From: Margaritifera margaritifera
Taxonomy: Eukaryota; Mollusca; Bivalvia; Unionida; Margaritiferidae
Assembly (NCBI GenBank): GCA_029931535.1
Contig: JAQPZY010001001.1
Coordinates: forward strand, 372,001 to 436,000
Direction: 5' to 3'
Length of the DNA stretch: 64,000 nucleotides
Shown: piece after piece, positions 29,301 through 44,300 of the stretch
Layout: every line of letters begins with the position of its first letter
How positions within the stretch are numbered: position 1 is the first letter of the stretch
Translations under genes and position numbers: made by a program
Notes under the pieces: generated by a model
What the model saw: the letters and a program-made list of their open reading frames with translations, nothing else
Told to the model about the DNA's origin: nothing
Database searches by the model: none

Positions 29301-32300
29301 TTGAAAAGTCATTTACAGCTCTAGTTTTATCGAAGGAAGATTCAGTATATTGGCTCAGATTGTTTATGAACAATGGTGCCATAAAGAACTGAGTTTTTTG
29401 TGTTATTAAATGTCAACATTGACTTTAAGTATCAAGTTATTCAGAAACAACACATAAGGCCCTTTTTTGGCACAAATTTGTATAGTGTAGTTGATCCCTA
29501 AAGTATCTGTTAAAGTAAATTTAGGTCTGTGTGGTGTCTTAATATACTTCTATATTTGCCCTGTCTCAATCTGCATACACTGTGTACACATTTAATAGGC
29601 TGGAACAATACTCTATTTATAATCCTATTATATTGTACATGATTTGGTTTCTATCATCATTAACTACTTATGTATCTACATGCAATCAAATACTGTCATC
29701 AACACTTTGGGGTAGTGGCCTATATAAATACCCGTGCTAGGTTTGCACCAGAACATCTGGGTCTATCATGTTATTCACCTTATGATTTTGAGCAAACAGC
29801 AGACAAGTAGGACCCCTGGTCTGCTTGCACATTATTCAGTTGACTGAGTGGGACAATTACTGAAATCATAAGCATAAATAGAAACATTTGAATGACTAGA
29901 AATCATTATATGAGTACATGTGTAAAGATTCAAACAAGGCAAGTCACAAGATATTGAATAGTATTTGTTATATCATGAATTATAATATAACACTGTCATG
30001 GCAATAACTCCAGAACTTGTACAACCTCTAATACAATTTATCCCATCTGATTTGTTTTAATTACAACAAAGTTTCATTACCATAGTAATGACAGTTTGAT
30101 TTGTTAATTGTGTGTGATGTGTGATATTCTTGATGAAAAAAAATGTCTAAACACTTATTCTTTAAATAAATAAAGATGCTAAAAATTTGTATTTGTGAAT
30201 GTTCATTTCAGGCATTCAGAGTTCAAAATTATGTTGTTGTTTTTTTTTTCACTAACCCACAGGATCTGAAGCCAGTTATTTTTCTACTTCAACATTTAGT
30301 TTTCATTAAGATCAACTCAAAATAATAACAACAAAACTAACAAAATGTGGAAAGTTCATGTTTTTGTTCTGTATCTGATTCACAATTTGCTCTGCTTCTG
30401 AGGAACCACATTCTGTTTTGATTTCACATATCCCTCTGCCGTTATGTGTAGGGTGCTTGCTTTGTCTGATTCAAGGGTTGATTTATGAAATTTTTTAGAT
30501 CCATCAATGAATGAATTGTCCCGCTGCATTTTCATTTTTCTCCAAATACTCAGTGCAGAAAGTGCACAACATCACAGCCTCTCCTGGGTCATACTTCAGC
30601 CATTTGTGTTTATTTTTCCAGCATTTCTGGTACTTTCTTAGTCTCTTCTCTTGATCATACTTGCGATCGAGCTCTCTCTTGTCATCATCTAATTTCTGCT
30701 GTTTTGGTAGCAGCTGTACACCTTGCAAATATTTCCACATGTTTACAATTGTCACTGCACAATGCATTGATTGTTTATCAACAATGATATAAATATAAAA
30801 ACACATTGTTTGGTATAAAAGCGCAACCTTTTCTTATCATCAGTAATTAAATCAGTGCTTGGGGGTAGTACACCAGTCTAGTTCCACATGCATGAAGACT
30901 ATTTTGACAATAATAACACTAATTTACTTGATGAGTGGCTTAGTGGTTTAACACCTGTCCATTTGTGCTGTGAGAATTTACATGTAGTATACCTCATCAA
31001 GTGCAGGATGTTGGTAGTTAATGAATTAACACAGCAAACATATCAATTGCCATTAAAGAGAATGCCAACTCATGTTTTATTAGATAAATCTTACGCAAGA
31101 CCATTTTTTTTAACTGTTGTGATAGCGACCAGCAGCTTTTTTCACTGCTCCAACGGATTAGCGATGGCTCGGTTTTAGTGATCTGTTGGCACCAGTGGAT
31201 TCACTTTAAATTTTGAGCTCTGAGTATATGTCAAGATTCAGTCACTGTTTTTTTTTTTTTATTGTTAGCTTGTTATTTGTGAAAGATGCCAGCTCTTAAA
31301 AAAGTTCAATATTCATGAATCTAATTTGGACTGAACCTTCAATAATAAAGTTAATGATACTTCTTGGTGTTTCTCTTAAGGCAGGGGTGTCAAACATATG
31401 GCCTGCCAGACTAATTATTTATTATTATTATTTATTATTATTTATATCAGATCTGGCCTGCCATAGCAAATGAGTTTGACTCCTCTGTCTTAAGGCATTG
31501 TGTACAATTGTTGATCATTTCAGGGCAACAAAATAATTGCCCACCAATGCTTGCTCTGTCAACCAGCATATACACATGTGCACCAAATACATGTACATGA
31601 GTGTTGTATCACTGAAATTTCTTGTGATGATGAGACCCTTTTAAATAAGTTAGAATAATTCAAAAGGCAGAGCCTAAAAATCATACTAGAAGTTCCAGAT
31701 TTTGGAAACTTAAGTATAGATAAGCTCAATTGTACTTTCACCTCTGCAAGGTTAGCAACACTAAATATGAATCGGAGGGGCATTGAAAAAGTCAGGATTA
31801 AAACTTAAGCAGTAATTCACCCACAATATAAATCGTAAACACCTTTCATTAATGAATAACCCTAACTCTAGCATTATCCTTGTACTAGTTTGATCAAAAT
31901 GAATACATTTAGACATTGAGAGAGAGAGAGAAAAGGGGATGGAGAGATGCATTCAATAATCAAAGACAAAATATGAGAAAATACAATGGCTTAGATATTT
32001 TCATTTAACTTTATTTTTTAAAACTTTTAGCATCAGTGTGAAAGTCACAATTTGTGAATTTGAAATAGTAATGAAAAAGAATTTTAATGCAGTCTAATTT
32101 ATAAGAGGAATATATGACACTACATTATTTTTATTTACAGTCATTCATCCACTTGGAAATATTTATGTTATGTTCAGCTAAAAAAAAAAAGCAAAATTAT
32201 TGAGAAAGCTAAGAAGAAAATATCCATAAAAAGCCATGCACAAATAATATCCCACAAAATTAGTATCCTATTACCACCAACACAGTTATTAAAAGAAACA

Positions 32301-35300
32301 CAGTTACATGACCAATATAAAAAATTCTAAAATGTCCTGGCAAAATCTTGATTTAAGTTGCTGGTTTTTCTTGGTTGAAACAAGTCAATTTTTGACATCT
32401 TATGATGAGTACAAAATGTATGTGACATGAATACGTCTTCACGGGAAGTGGGTCCTTGACAGGCAGCCTATATTTTGTGCAGAAAGGTCAGCTGATCGGT
32501 ATAGTGGATTGCATTATGACATTTTTTTAGATAAACAAAAGGAAATGTGCAGAGCATGAAAATTTCACGGACCATGATACAAGTGATATAGAAAACAGGC
32601 ATGCATATTAACCAATTTAACCCAGCTTATGGAATATGCCCACTCGTATGGTTAAATTGGATACTGCTTTTGCTATGTTCTCTATATATAGTTGTTTTTG
32701 AAAAAGGTTTATCACCCAAATTGATAAATGAATTAATTTTCCTACCTAATTAAGTAATTGCAATTATTGCAGTTATTCCAACAGTGAAATGTTGTTGGAC
32801 CTATTGGCAGTGCTTTTTAAACTAAAAAGTGCACAAAACAAAAGCCATCTTAATGCACATATAGCTTGGTCATGTTTTCTGCCAGTTGTAACATGTGATC
32901 AATTGACTGGCAACTGAAAATCAAACAGTTCTTTTGAAATACAATAAACTCAATCCCCAGTGTCTTTTCCACAAAAAAAGGGATCCAGTAGAGAAATTTC
33001 GAGAGATTTGAAATACATCCACTGCTTAGTGACTTTGACACATATGCATATGTATTTTGAAACATAATTGTGCTATATCTTTCATTCCATTATTCTTAGA
33101 ATAATGTGTTGTATTTCTTTGTGCTCATTTTCGATGGAATTTTTTTATTTTACTGTTATGGAATATGAATGCAATTAGATCATTTGGTTAGTACACATTT
33201 CCTTCATTCATGCTATTCATTTGCCAGCTTTCTTTTACATGTATGTATCGATGCATGGTTTTCTGCTGAAAATTATATATTAAAAATGTTATCTCTGTTT
33301 CCATTTATTTCTCATGTAATATGCATCAATTGAAGTTGGTACATGTACTGTATATGTGATGATACATATTGTAAATAAATTGCAGATTTGTTTGTAAAGA
33401 AGTAAAGGAGGTATATTCATTTTAAAATAAATGTTTAATATATGTTATAACATGTATTTTAGAGCTGCCTATGCCTCTCACACTGTCATTGACCCACTTC
33501 CCATGAAGATGTATTCATGTCACATACAGAAAACGTGTTTGTCATAACATGTTGTATTTTATGTTCATCATCTGCTTATATGTTATATTTTTGTAAAAAT
33601 TTTAAGCAAAATGTTCGATTGTCACTGATAGTGTTTGTATATTGTATCAGTAAGTGTATGCCAGCCGCTCGTTATGTCTCTGTTTCATGACATCCTCCTG
33701 TACTGCATAATTTACAGAACTCGATGAAAATTTGGTGCAAACCACTTTTTGATTTTGATTTAGCCAAAAGTTAAATACCTGCCTTCCTCACTTCATTATT
33801 AGCATGTGATCAGCACTCCAGATTGTGAATGATTGGGCCTGAAAGGAAAGAGTCTGAACAATAATGGTTCTCTCTGGCATAAATTGAATTGTGTGTCAGG
33901 CAAGAGCTTTCAGTTATGCCACATTGGTGAAAAACAAGCATTTTCTTGGCTTAGAGTGATCTGTATCAGATGAAAGAAGATGTTAATCTTAATGGATGAA
34001 TCATCTAATAAGGAATATGTTCATGAATTTAAAATGAACTTTTTTGAAATTCTGGAATTGTAGGTGGCAATTCATGTACAAATACATAGCAAAAAAATAT
34101 TGGCTACTGGCTTCTCTTGAAACCCCGGACATGTACAGCCATGAAACATGCTGGGTACAATGATCCTAAGGAGTATTACACTGCTGCAGCAAAGAAAGGT
34201 CACAGTATCATAGCCTAGGTTTGTCATGCAACAAAGCTGAACTTCTGTGACCTACTTTTTAGGATTAATGAACACTGCTTTAAAGATGCAAAAGGTGAAA
34301 ATTATAGTTTTGACCTACTACCCTGGTAAAGGATGACATAAAAATGTTCTGAAAATTGGATTTTTTAAATGTTTTACTTTGCTCTTTAAAGATGGGGCAT
34401 GTTACATGGAAGTTCTCTCTCAAAAACAATAGAGTAATATTGCATTTACATGAATTTTTTTTATCCCCATGTTTTAGTGACTGGATATTGTGAAACCCTC
34501 TGCATGTCTGTCCATCTGTTCATGACCTCATCTCCTCAACCGCTGGGTTGAAATTCGCCAAACTTGATACAAAAGTAGTTTGCCTATATGAGAGAGGTGT
34601 ACTGTATGATTTTTGGGCCCTGCCCTGGGGAGGGTTAAAGGTACATTGTACAAAATTGCAGTTACATTGATACTAAATATTTTTTTAACCAAAGTTTGCA
34701 GATGTAATTGTAGGAGGAAGAGGACAAGAACAACATGTAACAGATTTGGGCTTGGGATATAAGCCCTGGGTCTTGTTCCAGAAGGGATAGGGTTGGGTTT
34801 TGGGGTAGGGATGGGGAAACCTATAATAAAAAGCACAGAAACTGCTATTGTGAGCCATGGTAGTATATTGCTCTAGTTTTTGGGGGTCCATTTTCCCCAC
34901 AAGGTTTTTTAAAACAAAAAGTCATATATTAGAACACTTTTGTCTAATATTGTGTAGTTTTTTTCAATTGTGTTTAGTTCCCACACATTTCCTGAAAGCC
35001 AGGACTTCCTGTTTCAGTTATTTTGGGGTTGAATAAAAACATGTCTTATGAATAATGATGAAGCATCAATCATTAGTCCGATCATTTACAAAACGTGTAG
35101 ACTCTCTCTGACCATTGTGGGCCTGGACTTGACGTAGGAAGCTACGAGTCCAATACTCCATTTTACCAATATTCCACTTGACTTCAGTGCAAGATTTTTG
35201 TGTTAAAGTTTAAATACAGTAATGATATAAGTTAATGGAATATTGATCTTGTCAATGATCTATTGTTCAATTTTGTAAATATTTCATGGATTTACCATTG

Positions 35301-38300
35301 CTTTGTACATGTATTAGGGTTTGGAACCCACAGATAAAAGACTTACAAACAGATAGATATGATATCTAATCTCATTTCTATCAAGCACTGATGTAAGAAT
35401 AGATATGGTAGCTCTAGACTGTCAAGTACACAGAGATAGATCTTCCAGCTATCAAGCACTACCATTGGGATACATACTAATCTAATTTCCCCACATCATA
35501 GGCAGCATTTAGTAAAAGATACATTACCTACTCTTCTAGCTGTCAAGCACAACTTGGGCGATATATATGGTACCTAATCTCCCAGCATTCTCGGACTGCT
35601 CATAGGATAAATATAGTAACTTCTTCCAGCTGTTAAGCACACTTGTAGGGATATATATGGTAGCTAATCTCCAGGCTATCAAGCAGAGATCAAGGATATA
35701 TACAGTTTCTAATCTCCCAGCTATTAATTACCCGTATATACTCGCATATAAGCCGATACCAACTGCAAACTGCATAGACCCAGATCTGACATCGCATAAT
35801 GCACCAGCAAATCTGGGTCTATGCAGTTTGTAAGGACTAATCAGTAGAACAAACAACATAGACCCTGATCTGCAGTGCATTATGCGACAGCAGATCAGGG
35901 TCAGTGTTGTTTGCATTTGGATGTGGATTATTCGCGAGTATATACAGTAAGCATAGCTCTAGGGGTAGATATGGTTCCTAATCTTCAGCAACATGTGGTA
36001 CATAATTAGATGTCATGAAATAAGTGTTACATCTCAGACAAGGTTTTCCAAAAATTTCATACTTATTTTAAGTGACCAATGTTCCTTAGTTTTTAAACAA
36101 CAGATTAGGGGCGATTTATTTCCATACGATTTGTTTTGGTTTTGTGGGGTTTAATGGCATTTTTCAGCACATGATACATGTCAGCCAGTGTATTTGGTTG
36201 AGGAAGAACCCGGGAAGAACCACCAACCCACAGGAATCTACTGGCAAGCTTTCTTACATACCCACGATGGTATAACCGAGACTCAACTCACGCGGACAGA
36301 AGTGAGATGTGTGAGTGATCTGTAAAGGCCTTAGACCACTCAGCCACCCAGGGCCCCCTTATTTCCATATGAATGGAGATAGTTTCTTATTGGTACTGTG
36401 GAAAAAATTACTTTTTTTTTCTTCAGAAAAAGATATAATGTAAGACACCAATGGGATCTTTAACCTACACTTTTTGCAATATCATTGAAAATATCCAAAT
36501 GATGTTGTGACTTTGATGATGGAGGCACCAAAGAACCAATCTTACTTACTATATGGAACACTTGGTTCATTATATGAAAAGTTTTAATCATTAAATGGTT
36601 GGTGATGTAACAGGACATTTTTGCTTTTTCAATAAAGATTATGAAATATGTTAGAGGACTTTAGTAGCTGTTTACATAGACACATCTGTGGCAAGAAAGT
36701 AGGTATACTTCCCTTTTGTCTGTCAATCTACAAAAAAGCATGCTTTGTACAACGTCAGGCTATTGTAAACTAATATAGATGTCGAAAAATAAACACTGCT
36801 TGATGTAGGTATTTTCAGCTATTTTTCCATTTGCTGCCAATATTTTGTAAGAATCTGAGATGTAACATTCTGACACCAAACTGATTGATACAATTCTGAA
36901 AACTGTGTTGGAAATTCTATTGATGGTATCTTTTTATGACTTGTATCATGAAGTACCGGTAGGTACTTTCCTTGCAACGTCAAACACAGTCAGAAACTTA
37001 TGAAATTGGCATAAAATGTCTCTGATTTTGGAACTTAACACTTAGGACACAAATGTTGTGTCTAAATATAGTGAAGAAAAATTTTATAATTTATTATTTA
37101 TTTTGTTCTAAGGATCTCCACATGATTCCAAATGTATATAGATCTGCTTTCTCTGTAAATTGAATGTTGATGACTGCTTTCTGACTAAACAGCTGGGCAT
37201 TATGATGTCATTTAATCATGACACCTGATTGCAGACACAATACAATTTGGGAATGTCCATAACATTTTGCTTGAAAATTTTAGTTTTTAAATTTATTTTA
37301 CTAATAATTAACTTTATATTGGTGCTATCTTTCTATTGTTGGCTGCAAATGATATAAGCACCAGCTTTAAGTTTTGTTGACTATTTCAGGAAATATTGAC
37401 ATTTTTTTACAGTCATAACACTCAATTTATGACATCGAATCCTGTACCATATATCAAGCACAGCTCTAGGAATAAATATGGATATGGTTTCAAATCTCCC
37501 AGCTTTCAAATGCAGCTGTAAGGATAGATATTGCCTAATCTCACACCTTTCAAGCACAGCTGTAGGGATAGATAGGGTAACTTAGCTTTCAGCCACCAAG
37601 CATGTAGCTGGGTCTAAGCTATCTCATTAGTGAAGGGTCAAGTATTCCCATCCATCCACAAAGCCTGTTTCCACTTCTTCTAACAAAACATACTTTCTGT
37701 TTAGCCTGCCTGACATACATGTACTGCACTGTGTTTATAGCCTCATACAGACACTGTACTCTCAGACTGTAAAAAGATCATTGGTCTGCTGACCCAGTAT
37801 TGACAGGACTTGATATTAAACTGATTGATCAAGGCTCATATACATACAGTTTGTCATAATATTGGACAGTTTTTATCTCTGCTGGTCATAGACCAGGAGA
37901 ACTCATGGGATAGTCTGTTGTCCATTATCTGTCCCCTCTGTTAGCACAAGTTTGTTATCCCTACTCCTCCTAAACTACTTGGAGGATTGCTATAAAACTT
38001 TTCACACACATTCATCTTATGGTCTGCTACTCCTGAATGGATGGTCATATAAACATGGGGTTCTCACTAAAAAACTTTTTATGATGTCTAGTTGGTCCTA
38101 AATGAAAATGGTGCCAATGTGATGTCCAGTATGACTGAAACTGACAATCTTGTTATCACTGCTCCTCATGAACAGAAAGGTATATTGACATGTGGCTTTC
38201 ACCAGAAGAGTCCTTGTGATTTCTGGTTGGTCCTAAATGAAAATGGTGTATATCTAATTCCAATATGGCTACCACATTGGCCATCTTGAAAATCTTGTTA

Positions 38301-41300
38301 TTGCTGCTCCTGCTGAGATGGTCATATCAACATAGGGTTTTCACAAAAAGACTTCTTATGATATCTGGTTTGTCATAAATGAAAGTGGTGCTGCTCAGAC
38401 TTCCAATATGGCTGCCACAGCAGCCATTTTGAAAATCTTGTTTTCACTACTCATCCTAACAGGAAGTCATATTGACGTGGAGTTTTCACTAGAAGACTTC
38501 ATATGATGTCTAGTTGGTCGTAATTGAAAATGGAGCCGCTCACACATCAATTATGGTTGCCATGGTGATCATCTTGAAATCGTTATTGGTCCTAAATGAA
38601 AATGGTGCCACTCAGACTTCCAGTATGGCTGCCACAGTGGCCATCTTGAAAATGTTATCACTTCTCTTGAATGAATGGTCATATCAGGATGGGGTTTTCA
38701 CTGAAAGTCTTCTTATGACATCTAGTTGGTTGTGAATGAAAACTGTGCCAATCTAGCCACCACAGTGGCCATCTTGACAATTTTATCGCTATTTCTCCTA
38801 TATGGCTGGTCATATTGACGTGCTTTCACCAAAAGTCTTCTTATAATGTTTAGTTGGTCGTAAAGGGAAATGGTGCCAACCTGATATCCAATATGGCCAC
38901 CATAGCAGCCATCTTGAAAATCTTGTTATGGTTACTCTAACAATGGAAAGTCATATCAGCATAGGATTTTCACCAGAAGACTTCTTATGATGTCTTGTTG
39001 GTCTTAAATTAAAATGGTGCTGATCTGACATCCAATATTGCCACCATGGTGCTTATCTTGAAAATATTGTTATCTCTGCTTCTTCCAAATGGATGGCCAT
39101 GTCATCTTTGAGTTTTTCCAGAAGACTTATTATGAAGCCTAGTTTCTCCTAAATGAATATGGTGCCAATTGTAAATCCAATATGGCTGCCATTAAGTCTG
39201 TATTGAAAATCTTGTTGTCACTACTCCTTACTGAATGGACGTTCACATTGAGATAGGGACTTAATGATGCCTATTTGGTCCTAAATGAAAATGGTACCAC
39301 TCTGACACCAGTATGTCCACCACAGCAGCTAATTTGAACATTTTGTTATCGCTGAAGAATATCGGAGATGGTTTCAACACTTAGCAGTTTAAAGGAAGAA
39401 ATGGTCTTATCCTGAATTTCTGGAAAAAAAATTTGGCCGGTAGAGCACAAGTCCCATCGAGGAACTCTGTTACATGAGAGTATTGTGAGGGAAGAGATCC
39501 TTCATTCAGCTGAGGTGAAAACTTGGTCTTTAACTTTCATATTATCATCAAGTTTTGGATTTTATTTTGCAGTGCCTAATTTATTATACACTTAATAGGT
39601 ATTATTAAAGGTCTTTTCCAAACATTCAACACTCACATGGAGATTAATTAAATACTGTGACAGGAATTTTTATTCAAAACATTCAACACTCACACGGAGA
39701 TTAATGAAATACTGTGACAGGAATTTTCATTCAACATTCACATGGAGATTAATGAAATACTGTGACAGGAATTTTCATTTAACACACATGGAGATTAATG
39801 AAATACTGTGACAGGAATTTTCATTCAAAACATTCAACACTCACATGGAGATTAATGAAATACTATGACAGGAATTTTCATTCAACATTCACATGGAGAT
39901 TAATGAAATACTGTGACAGGAATTTTCATTCAACACTCTCATGGAAATTAATGAAATACTGTGACAGTAATTTTCATTCAAAACATTCAACATTCACATG
40001 GAGATTAATGAAATACTGTGACAGGAATTTTCATTCAACATTCACATGGAGATTAATGAAATACTGTGACAGGAATTTTTATTCAACATTCACATGGAGA
40101 TTAATGAAATACTGTGACAGGAATTTTTATTCAACACTCACATGGAGATTAATGAAATACTGTGACAGGAATTTTCATTCAACACTCTCATGGAGATTAA
40201 TGAAATACTGTGACAGGAATTTTCATTCAAAACATTCAACATTCACATGGAGATTAATGAAATACTGTGACAGGAATTTTCATTCAACATTCACATGGAG
40301 ATTAATGATCGTTCGTTCGTTGGATTAACGATGTGTTCGGCCATTCGGCCATTTACGTCGACGGAGATTAATGAAATACTGTGACAGGAATTTTCAAAAC
40401 ATTCAACACTCACATGGAGATTAATGAAATACTGTGACAGGAATTTTCATTCAAAATCCTTGTTCTTATTCTTGTAAAGACTAAGTCGTTTGCTACATCA
40501 ATGAAGCATTCCTCATATGGGAGACAATAAACAGTAGCTACCGTATATACTCGTGTACAAGCTGGGTCCAAATGCAAACAACATAGACCCTGATATGCCA
40601 TCGCATAATGCACAAGCAGATCGGGGTCTATGTTGTTTGTTCTACTGATTAGTCCTTACAGACTGCATAATCCCAGATCTGCCATCATATAATGAACCGA
40701 ATTTGAAGTTGGTATCGGCTTATATGCGAGTATGTACGGTAATTAACTTATGAAAAAACTTGCATATACTCTTTACTTTTATCAAACATGTTTACAAAGA
40801 GTCGATAAAAGGGTTATAGCTTAAGGAATTTACTAAATAATAAAAAACAAGAAAGGTTTACAAAAGAGTCGATAAAAGGGTTATAGCTAAAGGAATTTAC
40901 TAAATCCAAAAACAAGAAAGGTTTACAAAGAGTCGATAAAAGGGTTATAGCTAAAGGAATTTACTAAATCCAAAAACAAGAAAGGTTTACAAAGAGTCAA
41001 TAAAAGGGTTATAGCTAAAGGAATTTACTAAATCCAAAAACAAGAAAGGTTTAATAAATGGGATGAAGTTAGCTATGGTTCTAGCTAGAATAATTGTTTG
41101 ACTATCTATCATGGTATCCATCGATGAATGTATGTATGTATGTATGCATGCATGTATATATCTGTCTGTCTCTCTGTCCATCTATATCTATATATATGTC
41201 ATTGAATCAATCAATTAAATAAACTTACTATCACATCTAGATGACATTGAATATTATACAGTAGGACCCCGTTATAGCATGATGGTCGGGGTCCACAAAA

Positions 41301-44300
41301 CGAGATCGTACTATAACCGAACCGTACTATACCCGCACAAGACAAAACCAAGTCATTTAGCTGAAGAAAATGGGGGGGGGGGGGGGTAAATTGTGGTCTG
41401 AAAACAACGTGCTTCATTGGCACCGTTACCACCTTAAATCAATGCATATTAAATGAGAAATACACATGCAATGAAAACAGAGATTGCACATATAATATTT
41501 TATTTTATTCAGAGAACCATACGTTTTTGCACTAAAATGCTGGCCGCTGGTCGCGTTAGAGGGGTGGCCGTCCTTGAGGGGTACTTTTGAACACAAACTC
41601 GTCAGTGCCAAGGGATTGTGGCCGTATAAAGCGGGTGGCCGCTGGTCAGGGGGGGGGGGGGGGGCCGTTCAAGAGGGGAACCACTGTATAGCATGAATGA
41701 AAGGATCAACACGTGAACTCACCAGCCGATCTCATGGCATGCGTAGGAGTGAGTCCATAATAATTCCATCGAAAATATGCACACAGAAGTATAATATCAT
41801 TGTCTGATAAAGTTCTGAAATCCTACATCGTTGTCTAGTCATCGTAAATCACTTTCGACTCCGATTCCTCTGCTGTACTGTCATATGCGGGTGCTTATGC
41901 ACGAGACTGAGCTTGGGCTCTTGCAAGTAACACTTTGATCATAAAGTCTATTAAAGGATGCAACCGGACACGTGTCAATTGTGTAGCAAGATCACAGGGA
42001 GTTCAAATAACCACCCTCTGTTACTTGGCACTGAACAAGTATCAAAAAAGCGGCTTGATCAAAGGGTTGTCACGTGGGAAAACAAAGAGTGTCGTGCCTT
42101 TACCAGCACAGGAAGTTGTAGGACTCTACTTGAAAACAAAGTGAGTGCTTTTACAAGCAAGAGGCTTATCGGCCCACGTGCACTGGCAGATAACTTGGAA
42201 ATGTCACTTGGGAATTAAATCTGACTTGTGGAAACACCGGACTTAATCCTGTCCATGGCTTCAAGCTTCTGTTTACCAGAAAAAGCTTAACGTTTCCGTG
42301 TACTGTTATCCATTGTAAACAATTACTAATTAAAACTCGTACCTATTTGTTTGAACGACTACGACAAGAATAATTGTTAATCAACAATGGGGTCATTTTT
42401 ACAGGGAATTTACAATATTATTCACTGGTCAACTGATTGCGTGGGGATTGTCTAACAAAACCGCCAAGCCACTTGTGCGCGTTGGCGGCTTTTGTTTTTT
42501 TTTTTTTTTTTAAATGTTTTTTAAATCATTGCCGCATGGTTTGAACAACTTTAGCTTTGAGATCGACTTTGATGATTGTCAATGACTTAAATTAATTGAT
42601 TTATAAATTCAGTTGTGAATCTTTTATCAACCACCGCATTGTTTGGTGCTTGGCTGAGTATGCACTTGAATGAGCAAACATATATCGGCTATTGTTTGAG
42701 CAACGATTGTACACAGAATGTATTGAAGACAAACACAAAGAAGACTTAATGACTTTATTGTTCATGTATCAGTAAAAATAAGATTAACACTTGTCTGTTT
42801 TAAAATGAGCTGACATCTTTCAAAATTAAACTAAGATCAAAGTGCAGTGATTGAATACTGACACATTTGAAATGAACATTCACAAATAGAAATGTTCAGC
42901 ATCTTTATTCGTATAATGAAAGATGCAATCATAAGACATTTTTTCTTCAAGAATACAATACAGCTTGCCAAATTATTAAATCAAACTCGTTTATTTTGGC
43001 ACAAAACTTTGCAGTAGTTCAAGAAATTGGCGAAATTATTGTAAAATTTCGGTAGCCACGCCACGATCGTATTATATCCGAATTCATACACGATCTCTTC
43101 CCCAAAATAATAATTAATTTTTTACACATTATTTTTCGTACTTTTAAAAAATAATTTTGTTTCATGTACGAAAAAAATAGATGAAATTTCGGGAGCCATT
43201 CCACGATCGTGTTATATCCGAATTCGTGCTATAACGAAGCGTGCTATAGCGGGGTCCTACTGTACCTCAGTAGTCCAGATCACATAGGTATTCAAATCAG
43301 CCAAAGATATTTGCTATTGGGGCAATAAAAATGGTGTGATGGCTCATTGGAATAGTAAAACTTTTTTTCCATAGTACATGTATTTGACAGTTTTACTGGC
43401 ATAATTTCAAGTAATAAGGCAAGGTTTTTTTGCCACCCATCTTACCTTAACTCATTTCTTTTGAAGGAAGATAAACACAAATCATAAATAATACAGTATT
43501 GCTTCCTTGATAAGACCAGGGGTCCAGCCTAATAAATAATACAGTATTACTTCATTGATAAGATCAGGGGGCCAGACTCGTTCATTTGTCAAAAGTAGGG
43601 TGTGGGCTTGTTATCAAAGCTATCCTTAGTACGGTATCTACTCGTGTATAGGCCAGGGTCAAATGCAAACAACATAGACCTTGATCTGCTGTCGCATAAT
43701 GCGACGGCAGATCTGGGTCTATGCTGTTTGTAGTTGGTATATACCGGTACGGTAAATATTTGTCAACATTTTTTTGGGTGGGCTTATCATTACATAACAG
43801 GCTTCTCATTAGATAAATATGGTAATAATAATAGTAATAATAATAATGATACATGTAATAAATTATCTTCTTTTTTATTCATACAATTTAAGTGTTTTAG
43901 GGTAAGAATATTATTAATCCCTATTGAGCATTATGTGCATTATATTTTGTGAAGAAATTAGGTGTCAGTGCTATGCACATTTCCATAATCAAGAGAATTG
44001 CCATCCATATGAAATTTCCATGTGGTGCTGATACACACTGGGATATTGTCGTTAGATATTTTAAGAATCCACCGAAGAAATAAGCCGTTAATTTTTCAGA
44101 CAGTTGCACACAAGACTTTGACTCAGTTGTAATTTATTAAACAGCGATCTTTTCAAAAAGCATTTGTCGTTTAACAATAGATGTTCATGAGGTGAACCAG
44201 AAACCGCAAAGTATTTTCTCTTAGACTGTACAAAATATGTTACTCTCAGAATCAAACAATAGAAATATTGCCCCATATTACAGATAGAACTTTGTTATTA

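Noticed and set aside
30925..30975. 'gagtggcttagtggtttaac' resembling a tRNA A box
   Set aside because: No B box at the expected distance.
39798..40328. 176-codon ORF with 16/19-residue repeats
   Set aside because: Produced by a 48/57-bp minisatellite whose unit length is a multiple of three; no domain, no splice or promoter context.
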